Of a stretch of DNA of 64,000 nucleotides, positions 1 through 7,917 are shown piece by piece. Made by a program: the position numbers and the translations under genes. Below the pieces are notes generated by a model, which was not told the DNA's origin, searched no databases, and saw only the letters and a list, made by a program, of their open reading frames with translations. Position 1 is the first letter of the stretch, and the number at the start of each line of letters is the position of its first letter. Origin of the DNA: Acetobacter cibinongensis (lineage in GTDB: Bacteria; Pseudomonadota; Alphaproteobacteria; Acetobacterales; Acetobacteraceae); NCBI RefSeq assembly GCF_000963925.1, contig NZ_BAMV01000003.1, forward strand, positions 1 to 64,000, given 5' to 3'.

Positions 1-239
1 GCACGGTTGGTGACAGCTACGACAATGCACTGGCGGAGACCATCAACGGCTTATACAAGGCCGAGGTCATCCATCATCTGGGGCCATGGAAATCCATGGC
101 GCAGGTCGAATGGGAAACCCTCAAATGGGTGGACTGGTACAATAACCGACGCCTGCTGGCGCCAATCGGCTACAGGCCTCCCGCCGAAGCCGAACGCACC
201 TTCTATACAGATCAGAGCAGACTTGATATCGCTGCCTGA
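1..239 (+). CDS. IS3-family transposase, C-terminal fragment (cut by window edge)
   Basis: Last 78 codons of an IS3-family transposase (OrfB, retroviral-integrase-like DDE recombinase). The frame is open from base 3 and ends at TGA 237-239. Visible: GDSYDNALAE, which carries the catalytic Glu of the DDE triad, and the family's conserved ending WYNNRRLLAPIGYRPP. The protein would act as a DNA strand transferase moving the IS copy-out/paste-in. It is followed within 50 bp by a terminal inverted repeat and then by an interrupted phage sheath gene. Whether the left part is intact cannot be seen. Confidence 0.93.
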   Translation, partial: TVGDSYDNALAETINGLYKAEVIHHLGPWKSMAQVEWETLKWVDWYNNRRLLAPIGYRPPAEAERTFYTDQSRLDIAA

Positions 240-251
240 TGACTGAACAAA

Positions 252-280
252 TCTCTCTCCGGTAAACCCGGGGCAGTTCA
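252..280 (+). repeat. Right terminal inverted repeat of the IS3-family element
   Basis: The stretch after the transposase stop ends in ACCCGGGGCAGTTCA at 266-280; read on the other strand it begins TGAACTGCCCCGGGT, the form typical of IS3-family ends (5'-TGA...). The phage reading frame resumes directly after base 280. The left repeat lies outside the window, so repeat pairing and the 3-bp target duplication cannot be verified. Exact left limit is approximate. Confidence 0.75.
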
Positions 281-1295
281 GGTCGCAACCCTGTGCGGGG
301 CCACCAGCCCGGAAGCCGCCATTGCCAGCGTGTATTTCTCGGCATACGCCAACGCGCAGGATACGCCGCAAAAACTCTACCTCTTCCAGCTTCCTGCCAC
401 GCCGGAGGATGCAGACTACGGAACTTACCTGTCCAACGCCGCTGCGGCCATGACGGACTGGGCACCCTTCCTGTTCGCGCAGGAGCCATCGGCTGCGGCC
501 AAGCTGCAAATTGCCGCATGGCTGGCGGCCCACCCCAACCGTTACTGGGGCATTGTGCCAGATGCCGATGCCACAATCCTGACCCCCAACGCCACAGCCA
601 GCTTTGGCGCGACCGTCAAGGCACAGGCCACACCGGGCCTGACCTGCCTATGCAATACGGATGGCCACGGCCTGCTGGCAGGGGCGTTGTGTCTGGGGTG
701 GGCGGCAAGCCTTAACCCGCAGCGCAGCGCGGGCCGCACCACACTTATGTTCCGCACCAATGGTGGGGTCACACCAGCCAGCATTACGGCCACACAGGCC
801 CAAAACCTGCTGTCAAATGGCTATAGTTTTTATGGCAGCTATAAAACCTCTGACAGCACGTTCAGTTTTCTCAATAATGGTGCGGTTAGTGGTCCCTTTG
901 CGTGGGCGGACAGCTACATCAACCAGATCTGGATGAACACCAGTTTCCAGTCAGATCTGCTCACCCTGTTCTCCAGTGTCGGACAAATTCCCTACACAGC
1001 GCAGGGTGACAGCCAGATTGCCACGGCTGTGCAAAACACCATTGATACAGCTTTGTCTTTCGGGGCTATCCAGCCCAATGTCACGCTCTCTGCTGCGCAG
1101 ACGCAGGCGGTTAACGCTCAGGCAGGCCGCACAATAGATGGCGTGCTGTCCACCCGTGGCTGGTACCTTCTGCCGGGTGCGTCCACCGCGTCCGCCACCA
1201 CCCGCGCCAGCCGTGGGGCCGTACAGGGCCGCTTTTTCTATACCGATGGTGAGTCCGTGCAGGCCATCACGCTGGCATCGGTCGAGGTGCAATAA
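281..1295 (+). pseudogene. DUF3383-like contractile tail sheath protein, 5' end removed by IS insertion
   Basis: About 337 codons of a phage tail sheath-type protein of the DUF3383 group. The frame is open from base 282 straight out of the IS end, so the normal start and N-terminal part were displaced by the insertion. Family features seen by eye: an Ala/Gly-rich core with LPATPEDADYGTYLSNAAAA, a TLMFRTNGGVTPASIT stretch, FAWADSYINQIWMNTSFQSDLL, and a C-terminal block around GRTIDGVLSTRGWYL. A GTG at 330 could restart translation but would still lack the N-terminal region. The sheath contracts to drive the tube; a truncated version would not be expected to polymerise. The tube gene starts two bases after its stop. 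Confidence 0.75.
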
Positions 1296-1297
1296 TC

Positions 1298-1735
1298 ATG
1301 TCTGATTACGATATTACATCCGCCAACTCGGTTTTCACGCTTACAGTGCCGGGCCTGTATAATGCGCCCGTTACCCTGCAAAATTACGCCGCAGACCGCG
1401 CCTTTGAAACCGAGGCCCGGCAGTTGGTAGAAACTGCCATGAGCATTGATGGCTACCTGAACGCCGGGTGGGTACCAAACCCTGTGACCCAGACCGTCTC
1501 TCTCGCCGCCAATAGCGAGAGCGCGATGGTGTTTGAGGCCATTGTCATGGCGCAGGATGCCCGCCGTGGCCTGTACCGTATGGGGGCTGAAATCCAGCTT
1601 CCTGCCATTGGCCGCAAATACACCATGGTGCGTGGACTGTTGCGCTCGCTGGTCAGCGTGCCGGGGGCCGGGCGTGTGCTGGAAGCCCGCCGGTTTGAGA
1701 TAACGTGGGAGCGCGTGCTCCCCGCCGCCCTGTAA
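1298..1735 (+). CDS. Phage tail tube-like protein (DUF3277-like)
   Basis: 145-residue protein, the expected size for a contractile tail tube subunit, sitting right after the sheath gene as in most myophages. It starts MSDYDITSANSVFTLTVPGL and ends in a basic segment around ARRFEITWERVLPAAL; the composition suggests a beta-sandwich that stacks in hexameric rings inside the sheath. Start ATG 1298 lies two bases after the sheath stop. Assignment rests on size, position and resemblance to DUF3277-type tube proteins. Confidence 0.7.
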   Translation: MSDYDITSANSVFTLTVPGLYNAPVTLQNYAADRAFETEARQLVETAMSIDGYLNAGWVPNPVTQTVSLAANSESAMVFEAIVMAQDARRGLYRMGAEIQLPAIGRKYTMVRGLLRSLVSVPGAGRVLEARRFEITWERVLPAAL

Positions 1736-1754
1736 GGGACAGGAGGCCCGCTAT

Positions 1755-2213
1755 ATGAAAACCCTTACGTACACCCACACCAAGGCCGGGGCGGACCACG
1801 GCAAACAGTTTTGCCTAACCCGTATGGATGCATTTTCAGCAGACCAGTGGGCACGGCACTGCCTTCAGGCCGCCATACGGGGTGGGGCGCGCTTGGGGGC
1901 AGATCTGGCACAGGCGGGCCTTGCCGGGCTTGCCGCGCTGGGCGTGGAGATTTTCGGCTTCATGGATGAAACGGAACTTGATACCGCGCTCAACCGTCTG
2001 ATGCAGTGCATTACCCTGAAACCGGATGCCACCAATCCTGCTTTGACACGCCCTGTTCTTGCTGCGGATTTTGAGGAGCCAGAAACCCTCGGCCTCGTCC
2101 GGGCGGAGGTGTTCCGCCTACATGTGGGTTTTTTGCTGGCCGCCGCACACCAACTTTTCCCCGTTGTGGCGGCCCTTCTGGGGGAGGCGCCGCAGCCACC
2201 CCACACTGCGTAA
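1755..2213 (+). CDS. Phage tail assembly chaperone (G-like, zero-frame product)
   Basis: 152-residue protein in the position of the tail assembly chaperone between tube and tape measure; these proteins coat the tape measure during tail assembly. ATG 1755 has a perfect AGGAGG Shine-Dalgarno at 1741-1746, eight bases upstream. Near its 3' end lies a canonical slippery heptamer (2126-2132), and the -1 frame stays open past the stop to 2377, so I read this gene as the short form of a G/GT-type pair. The zero-frame C-terminus after the slip site (about 26 residues) is Ala/Pro-rich. Confidence 0.75.
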   Translation: MKTLTYTHTKAGADHGKQFCLTRMDAFSADQWARHCLQAAIRGGARLGADLAQAGLAGLAALGVEIFGFMDETELDTALNRLMQCITLKPDATNPALTRPVLAADFEEPETLGLVRAEVFRLHVGFLLAAAHQLFPVVAALLGEAPQPPHTA

Positions 2214-2377
2214 GCCTCTCGCCAGTTCTGGCGGCGGTCATAACTGGAGGGCTTGCCACATTGCATGATCTGCAAACGGTTTATGACACCGAGGACCTTT
2301 ATATTCTGCTGGAAGTGCTGTCCGTCCACCAATGGGCGCAAGCTCAGGCCCGCTCTGCATTAGGAGGCCCCGCATGA
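1755..2377 (+). CDS. Predicted -1 frameshift product of the tail assembly chaperone (GT-like, about 207 residues)
   Basis: Shifting from the zero frame at 2132 into the -1 frame gives 126 chaperone residues plus 81 residues ending at TGA 2375-2377. The last part (from about 2261) reads LHDLQTVYDTEDLYILLEVL then SVHQWAQAQARSALGG, an acidic helical segment resembling the T domain that follows chaperones in other tail operons. The -1 frame has no stop between the slip site and 2375, although zero-frame translation ends at 2213. The stop overlaps the tape-measure start at 2374 (ATGA). The T domain could alternatively be made from TTG 2261, but no good ribosome site is visible there. Confidence 0.7.
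2126..2174 (+). promoter_or_regulatory. Programmed -1 ribosomal frameshift signal
   Basis: Slippery heptamer G GGT TTT (2126-2132) in the correct phase for X XXY YYZ slippage, a 5-nt spacer (2133-2137), then a GC-only 7-bp stem GGCCGCC (2138-2144) pairing with GGCGGCC (2168-2174) around a loop of about 23 nt. All parts match the classical arrangement used in tail chaperone genes. Seen directly in the sequence; function is inferred. Confidence 0.75.
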
Positions 2378-3519
2378 CCACTCCTCTTCTGGATGAACTG
2401 GTTATTCGCCTTGGTCTGGACACAACACCTCTTCAGGCCAGTGCCCAGCAGGCGCTGGGATTGCTGGACAGCCTAGACCACAAAAGCCAGACCCTGACCG
2501 AGAAACTGACGCGCGATGCCAGCACAATTTCAAATGCCCAAAGCCAACTGCGGCGCAATGCTCTTGGCCTGTTAAGCCTTGCCGCAGGCACACGGGGGCT
2601 GGCCGCTCTCTTGCAAGGGAACTCTCCTTCAGAGGGTGCCACCCCCAAACCGGCCAGCGGTTTTGCAACGGGCCTCACGGCAGAGCGCCCCAAACGGCCT
2701 CCGGCTCCTCTGTTCGTGCCGCTCCCTGTGTCCCGCCCGGTCGCACCCCGCCTTCAGGGGCAGGCTGTGCGTCATCCTACGGGCAGCACGCCAAAAACGG
2801 TTTTCAACCTGCACACCAGCACGGCACTTAGCCCTGCGTTGCCTTTCTCTCCTCCTGAAAAGAAGCCTGTTCTTCAGGAAAAACTCTCTAAACTGAAGCA
2901 GGCTGCTGTGCCGGTCATACCGAGCCGGTCAGTCAAAAGCGCTTCCATGCCCGCACAGTTACCGGCATCATACTCACATCGGCTCACGCCACCCTCTGGT
3001 GTGTTGCCCCGTCAGGCCCGCCTGAAAGAGCAGGACACCAGATCCGCCGGAATAGTCCAACGGAACAGCAATGCCCTTCCAAGTGCGCTTGCTGCAAAAC
3101 CTTTGCCTGTGGTACCCTCATTTGTCACCGTGGTTTATGGTAAAAAGCCTTCCGAAAAGCAGACGGTTTCTCAAAAAAACAGTATTCTTCTTGCACGGAA
3201 CAATCGGGACAGGCCCGTAGCCTCATCTCGGCCTATGCTTTCGTTGCTGCCACACAAAGCCATGCGTGCACCACAGCAGACGCAGCCATTAACAACACCT
3301 CTGGTTCTGCCTGCCCCTCATACGGTGCTCATGCAAGCGGCAGCTTCCGTGCCCGTGCAGCCGCCTGCACCGGTCAACCAGTCCACCACTACGCATATCG
3401 GGCCAGTCACCATCACGGTGCCATCCGGTAACCCGCAAGACATTGCGGCAGCTTTGCGAAACCTGAGCACACAGAACGCCCACACCCTCGCCAGTCTGGC
3501 CACGCGCAGCACGGTTTAA
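2374..3519 (+). CDS. Short tape measure-like tail protein
   Basis: 381 residues. The N-terminal 80 residues are helical (MTTPLLDELVIRLGLDTTPL, then LGLLDSLDHKSQTLTEKLTR), like the start of tape measure proteins. The middle (about 95-320) is long, Pro/Ser/Ala/Lys-rich and probably disordered. The C-terminal end (HIGPVTITVPSGNPQDIAAA onward) is of the type found at tape measure C-termini. Start ATG 2374 is preferred over upstream in-frame codons because of TAGGAGG at 2361-2367. If it is the true ruler, at about 0.15 nm per residue it would specify a tail of only some 57 nm. It lacks the long hydrophobic segments and lytic domains common in tape measures. Confidence 0.6.
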   Translation: MTTPLLDELVIRLGLDTTPLQASAQQALGLLDSLDHKSQTLTEKLTRDASTISNAQSQLRRNALGLLSLAAGTRGLAALLQGNSPSEGATPKPASGFATGLTAERPKRPPAPLFVPLPVSRPVAPRLQGQAVRHPTGSTPKTVFNLHTSTALSPALPFSPPEKKPVLQEKLSKLKQAAVPVIPSRSVKSASMPAQLPASYSHRLTPPSGVLPRQARLKEQDTRSAGIVQRNSNALPSALAAKPLPVVPSFVTVVYGKKPSEKQTVSQKNSILLARNNRDRPVASSRPMLSLLPHKAMRAPQQTQPLTTPLVLPAPHTVLMQAAASVPVQPPAPVNQSTTTHIGPVTITVPSGNPQDIAAALRNLSTQNAHTLASLATRSTV

Positions 3520-3549
3520 ACCGGTTGTTTTCAAAAAAAGGTCTGCTTC

Positions 3550-4272
3550 ATGCCCATGTTTCCTGTCAGCCTGCCCTCGGTCTGGACCATTCCGGCCGTG
3601 GCGGGTGTGCCTGCCTTGCTGGGGCAGTCGGTCAAGCAGGGGGCTTTGGCCGTAGCTTCCACCACATTGGCGTCTGTTCTGGATGATGCCCTAATCAGTC
3701 AGGCAGCAGGCCAATGGGGCATTTTTTCCAGCACGGGTGAGTGCGTTCTGTCCGCTGCCCATGTTCTGTCTGTCTCCGCAGAAAGCCGTTATCAGATTGC
3801 AACAGCGCCTTTGGAAGAAGGGAGTTTTCTGGCCTATAATAAGGTAGCAGCGCCGCGCACACACCGTATCCAGATGGTGTGTGATGGCTCGGAAGTTGGC
3901 TTTACCTCCACCCTGTCTGGCAGCCTGCTGCCACAGGCCTTTGCTACGCTGAGCGGGGCCGGAGCGCTCTATATCCGCAAAGCGTTTTTTGAAACGCTAG
4001 CTGTCCTGGAAGCAGACCTGAACCTTTACTCCGTCATTACGCCGGAAACAAAGCATTCCAATGTCAATATTATCGGCCACAGATGGCTGCGGGACGCCCG
4101 GCACGGCATTACCATGCCGGTGGTGGAAATAACCTTGCAGGAAGTCCGGCAGGCAGACACACCCCTTTACACAACTACCGCCCAACCACAGGGGCAAAGT
4201 GTAGTCTGTGGCGGCATGGTGCCTGCCCAGAGCACCACATTTTCTCTCGCTAGCGTGAGGGATATTGTATGA
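3550..4272 (+). CDS. Dit-like / distal tail baseplate protein
   Basis: 240 residues between tape measure and baseplate plug, the position of the distal-tail (Dit-like) or LysM-like hub adaptor in simple contractile tails. A central segment YQIATAPLEEGSFLAYNKV followed by APRTHRIQM, and a C-terminal RWLRDARHGITMPVVEITL, resemble Dit-like N-terminal domains (a turn with 'Y.I.T.PLEEGSF' and a closing beta strand). Ends with overlapping ATGA with the next gene (4269-4272). Function by position and weak resemblance. Confidence 0.5.
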   Translation: MPMFPVSLPSVWTIPAVAGVPALLGQSVKQGALAVASTTLASVLDDALISQAAGQWGIFSSTGECVLSAAHVLSVSAESRYQIATAPLEEGSFLAYNKVAAPRTHRIQMVCDGSEVGFTSTLSGSLLPQAFATLSGAGALYIRKAFFETLAVLEADLNLYSVITPETKHSNVNIIGHRWLRDARHGITMPVVEITLQEVRQADTPLYTTTAQPQGQSVVCGGMVPAQSTTFSLASVRDIV

Positions 4273-4598
4273 GCACTCTTTCTTCCCCCTCCCAAACCCT
4301 GCTTCTGGTGCCTCTGGCCGCTACACCGGCACAGCTTTTAAAAGTGGCGCTTTCCAACAGTCTTGTGCAGGTGCAGCTCCGCCAGCGCAGCACGGGCCTG
4401 TATCTGGACCTGTGGCAGGACAAGACCCGCCTGTGTTCCGGTGTGCTTTGCCAGGACCGAACATGGCTTGTGCGTGACAAAGGCCTTGGTCTGCCCGGAG
4501 ATTTCACCTTTATGGATACGGAAGGCACGCAGGACCCGGACTACACACAACTAGGCACCCGTTACCGGCTATTCTACCGCGCCGGGTGGAATATGTGA
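4269..4598 (+). CDS. Baseplate plug-like protein (DUF6983-like)
   Basis: 109 residues. The region VLCQDRTWLVRDKGLGLPGD, then FTFMDTEGTQDPDYTQLGTR, matches the pattern of small phage proteins recognised as baseplate plugs in simplified contractile tails (roughly '..LPGDF.F.DT.G..DP.Y..LG.R..L.Y'). It would close the tube end or link hub to spike. Start overlaps the preceding stop by ATGA; stop TGA 4596-4598 overlaps the next ATG. Small size, order and motif support the call. Confidence 0.6.
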   Translation: MSTLSSPSQTLLLVPLAATPAQLLKVALSNSLVQVQLRQRSTGLYLDLWQDKTRLCSGVLCQDRTWLVRDKGLGLPGDFTFMDTEGTQDPDYTQLGTRYRLFYRAGWNM

Positions 4599-5536
4599 TG
4601 CCCCAAAACATCGTGCCCACACAGGGGAAAACACCTTTCACACAGCGGTCACTGCGTATCACTTTCCGGTTGTTAAACAACGCCTTTGGCCCACAAGGGC
4701 AGGATACCGTTGTGCTGAACGGCCTGCGCGCCATAGTCGATATGACGGAAGCCCAGTTCCCCAGCGCACAGAGCGCCACGCTGCGGCTGTATGGCCTGCA
4801 ACCAGACCTCATGAACCGCCTCAGCCTCGCCGCGCCGGATCTGGATGTGCAAAATGCCAGTGAGGTCACGGTAGAAACGCAGGATAGTCAAAGTACCACG
4901 GCCCTTGTGTTCTAGGGCGGCGTCACTCTGGCTTACGCAGATTACAGCGGTGCGCCAGATACTGCCTTTGTTGTGCAGGCCTTTTCCACAGCCTTACCCA
5001 ATGCGCTTGTTGTGCCGCCCACCAGTTTTCGGGGGGCGGTGCCTGCCAGTCAGGTTTTAGGGGCCGTTGCCGCAAAGGCGGGTCTGGGTTTTGTGAATAA
5101 CGGTGTGCAGACCGTGTTTCAGGCTCCTTATCTTTACGGCAGCCCCGGCCAGCAGCTTGCTCAATGTCTGGAAACACACCCCATGCGTATGGCCATAGGG
5201 CGTGGCCAGTTGACCATATGGCCCGCCCCACAGGCAGTGCAGGATGCCAACCAGACGCAGGAACAGCCAGTCACCTTATCCGCCCAGAATGGGCTAATTG
5301 GCTATCCCTCATGGTCGGCGGGTGGGCTGGCTTTTCGTATGCTGTTTCAGCCGCAGGTGGGGTTTCATACGCTTATTGCGCTGCAAAGCCGTTACCAGCC
5401 TGCGGGGTGGGGGGCAGCTACCAGCACCGCCGCGCCCACAGGGTTGTGGCGCGTTGTGCAGGCTCACCACAGCTTGCATACCCAGCAGCCCAATGGGGCA
5501 TGGTTTACAGATATTATTGCACAGTCTGCATCCTGA
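4598..5536 (+). pseudogene. Baseplate hub protein gene interrupted by an in-frame TAG at 4913-4915
   Basis: One reading frame runs from ATG 4598 to TGA 5534-5536 (312 codons) except for a single amber codon at codon 106. Upstream half ends ...TTALVF; downstream half resumes GGVTLAYADYSGAPDTAFVV. Hub proteins of this type carry an uninterrupted VF-Q-G-x-I-x-x-A-x-x-DY-x-x-x-PD motif at exactly this point, so a CAG (Gln) to TAG change explains it. The C-terminal half has PYLYGSPGQQLAQCL, LTIWPAP, LIGYPSW and a final WFTDIIAQSAS, typical of gp27/Mu gp44-like hubs. The protein would form the trimeric hub below the tube. Alternative: amber suppression or a sequencing error. Confidence 0.72.
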
Positions 5537-5558
5537 AAACAGAATAAAGGGTCACGCT

Positions 5559-6215
5559 ATGTCCGGTTCTACCAGCACAGCGCATCCGGTTTTTGACCGG
5601 GCAGATGCCAGCGCCTCTCAGTTCAATGCCCTGAATGCGGTTATTGCCCGTATGCTGGCCACACGGCGCACCGCCGTACTGGTGCAGGTCAAGGCCGTAT
5701 CCGGCGCGGGGCTTAACCCGGTTGGTACGGTGGATGTTCAGCCCGTGGTGCACCAGCAAACAGCCACCGGGCAGGTCGTGCCGCATGGTGTTATTTATCA
5801 GGTGCCCTATTTCAGGCTGCAAGGCGGAGCCTGCGCCGTGGTGCTGGACCCCACCGTGGGGGACATAGGCCTTGCCCTGATAGCAGATCGCGATATTACC
5901 AACGCCAAAACCGCACGCGCCACCGCTGCCCCCGGCTCCTTCAGGCAGCATAACATGGCAGATGCCCTGTATCTGGGCGGGTTTCTCAACGCAGCCCCGC
6001 AGGACTATGTGTGGCTCCACGCAGGCGGTTTAACCCTGCACAGTTCAGGCACCATCACCATTAGCGGTAAAAACCTGAACCTTACAGGAGACACCAGTAT
6101 TCATGGTGCGTTGACAGTCTCGGGTGATGTTACGGCGCAGAATATTTCGCTCACCCAGCATGTTCATGCCGGTGTGCAGACGGGCGGTGGCCGTACAGGC
6201 CCAGCAACAGCGTAA
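5559..6215 (+). CDS. Baseplate spike protein (Gp138_N-like, gpV family role)
   Basis: 218 residues. N-terminal OB-like domain of the Gp138_N kind (TRRTAVLVQVKAVSGAGLNP, GTVDVQPVV, VIYQVPYFRLQGG, VGDIGLALIADRDI), then a short repetitive beta-rich stem (LTLHSSGTITISGKNLNLTG, TSIHGALTVSGDVTAQ) and a tip with HVHAGVQTGGGRTGP, the His-x-His metal-binding apex seen in P2 gpV and Mu gp45 type spikes. It would pierce the outer membrane when the tail contracts. Start ATG 5559 with AAAGG about 9 bases upstream; the frame is open further upstream but overlaps the hub gene. Confidence 0.85.
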   Translation: MSGSTSTAHPVFDRADASASQFNALNAVIARMLATRRTAVLVQVKAVSGAGLNPVGTVDVQPVVHQQTATGQVVPHGVIYQVPYFRLQGGACAVVLDPTVGDIGLALIADRDITNAKTARATAAPGSFRQHNMADALYLGGFLNAAPQDYVWLHAGGLTLHSSGTITISGKNLNLTGDTSIHGALTVSGDVTAQNISLTQHVHAGVQTGGGRTGPATA

Positions 6216-6326
6216 AACCGGGCCTATCAAAGTAGGGTTTTTCTTTAGCCGCACGTTGAAAAATTATAGCCCAGAACAAACCCTTTCACACCTTGACTTT
6301 CTCCTAGCTCAAACGGAGCCTCATCC

Positions 6327-6680
6327 GTGACGACTCTTCTGCTGGACTGCGCAACATGGGACCTGGTGGTAGATGCCGCCGGTAACATTGCCGTTGCCAC
6401 ATCTCCCTACGCCACAGCGCAAAATGTTGCCTGTGCCGTGCGGGTTTTCAAAGGTGAGTGCTGGTACAATACAGCGCTTGGCCTGCCTTACCTGACCAAT
6501 ATTCTGGGGCGTCTGAATTCTCTGGCCCTGTTTCGGGCAGATGTGGAGCAAACGGCCCGCACCGTGTCCGGCGTGGCCTCAGCCGTATGCGTGCTGACCG
6601 GCATAAGCCCACAGCGCCAGCTTTCCGGGATTATTCAGCTTACTTTAACAGAGGGAACACAAACCGTTGTCAGCCTCTAG
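6327..6680 (+). CDS. Baseplate wedge / sheath initiator (gp25-gpW-like)
   Basis: 117 residues, begins at GTG 6327 after a 111-bp AT-richer gap. LDCATWDLVVDAAGNIAVAT, then PYATAQNVACAVRVFKGE and CWYNTALGLPYLTNILG match gp25/gpW-like wedge proteins (dLal..GDi.l.....l.Q.v...L..f.gEw..d...G.Py...l). It initiates sheath assembly and joins wedge to hub. The baseplate J gene starts inside its 3' end (TTG 6667), a common overlap. Confidence 0.75.
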   Translation: MTTLLLDCATWDLVVDAAGNIAVATSPYATAQNVACAVRVFKGECWYNTALGLPYLTNILGRLNSLALFRADVEQTARTVSGVASAVCVLTGISPQRQLSGIIQLTLTEGTQTVVSL

Positions 6681-7917
6681 CACAAGCAGTCAGACCACCG
6701 GGCAAACCATTGGTACAACCTCCGTACCCACCCCCACGCTGGATGAAACCGGCTTCATCATCCCGCAGGAAGCCGATATTCTCGCGGGTGTTCTGGCTGA
6801 CATCAACGCCGCGTTTGGCAATACCCTCAATACGGATCTTTCCACCCCGCAGGGGCAGTTGGCCATGTCTCTCACCGCCATTCTGGGGGAGAGTTATGAC
6901 CAGTTTCTGGCGCTGGCCAACGGAGTGGACCCCGCCCGCGCCACGGGCCGTATGCAGGATGCCATAGGCAGGCTGTATTTCATGTCCCGGCTGCCTGCCA
7001 CGGCAACGGTTGTTACCTGCCAATGCACGGGTGTTGCGGGTACGGTCATTCCGCAAGGCGCACTGGTGCAGGATGCAGCAGGTAACAGTTATGCGGCACA
7101 GGGCAGTATAACCCTGGATGGCACAGGCAGCGGGAGCGGCAGTTTTGCCTGCACCCAGTCCGGTCCCATTGTCTGCGCGGCATCCACCATTCAGCTTAGT
7201 CAGTCCGTCAGTGGGTGGGCCACCGTAACCAACCGCACTGCAGGCCTGACAGGCCGTGCCGTTGAAAGCCGCAGCGCTTTTGAGGAACGGCGGAAAACAT
7301 CCGTAGCCATTAACGCCGTTGGTCCGCTGGACGCCATCTCTGCCGCCGTGCAAGCCCTGCCGGACGTGACGGATGTGTATGTGGCAGACAATAGCACCAG
7401 CGTGGCGACCACTGTGGGGGCCATAACCCTGTTGCCACATAGCCTGTATGTGTGCGTCAGCGGTGGGGCGGATGCCGATATTGCAGCAGCCATCCTCAGC
7501 AAAAAACCACCGGGCTGTGACTATACTGGCACCACAACCGTAACCGTCACGGACAGTAACAGCCAGTATGCCAAACCGCCATCCTATAGGGTTTCGTTTC
7601 AAAAAGCCGTTGCACAGCCCGTATTTATAACAGTGCAACTGGTTTCCTCCACGGTTACGCCATCTGATGCGCAGGATCAGGTGCGCTCAGCAGTCAGCGC
7701 TGCATTCAGCGGCGCAGATGGTGGCAGCCGCGCCCGTATCGGCATGGTGTTATATGCCAGCCGTTTTTACGCGGGCATTGTGGCCTTGGGGGCATGGGCG
7801 CAAATTGCAGGCCTGAGCGTGGGCACCAGCGCAAACCCCACGGGTGTCAGCCTGACAGTGGGTATAGATCAGGCCCCAGTGCTCGACCCCGCTTCCATTA
7901 CCGTGGTGTTCGTCTGA
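6667..7917 (+). CDS. Baseplate J-like protein
   Basis: 416 residues, the usual length of baseplate J-like proteins, which form the wedge ring. N-terminal PTLDETGFIIPQEADILAGV, then NAAFGNTLNTDLSTPQGQLA, is characteristic; the central part has SRSAFEERRKTSVAINAVGP, DAISAAVQALPDVTDVYVAD and LYVCVSGGADADIAAAI, as in the family. The first codon is TTG at 6667 with a GAGG-like site about 12 bases upstream. It ends TGATG with the next gene. Confidence 0.88.
   Translation: MSASSTSSQTTGQTIGTTSVPTPTLDETGFIIPQEADILAGVLADINAAFGNTLNTDLSTPQGQLAMSLTAILGESYDQFLALANGVDPARATGRMQDAIGRLYFMSRLPATATVVTCQCTGVAGTVIPQGALVQDAAGNSYAAQGSITLDGTGSGSGSFACTQSGPIVCAASTIQLSQSVSGWATVTNRTAGLTGRAVESRSAFEERRKTSVAINAVGPLDAISAAVQALPDVTDVYVADNSTSVATTVGAITLLPHSLYVCVSGGADADIAAAILSKKPPGCDYTGTTTVTVTDSNSQYAKPPSYRVSFQKAVAQPVFITVQLVSSTVTPSDAQDQVRSAVSAAFSGADGGSRARIGMVLYASRFYAGIVALGAWAQIAGLSVGTSANPTGVSLTVGIDQAPVLDPASITVVFV

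Noticed and set aside
51-576. Long minus-strand open frames opposite the IS end and sheath gene
   Set aside because: They are antisense to clearly coding, family-recognisable sequence and show no protein features.
6216-6326. AT-rich gap before the sheath-initiator gene with TTGACT and TTGAAA as promoter candidates
   Set aside because: No properly spaced -10 hexamer is evident, so no promoter is called.
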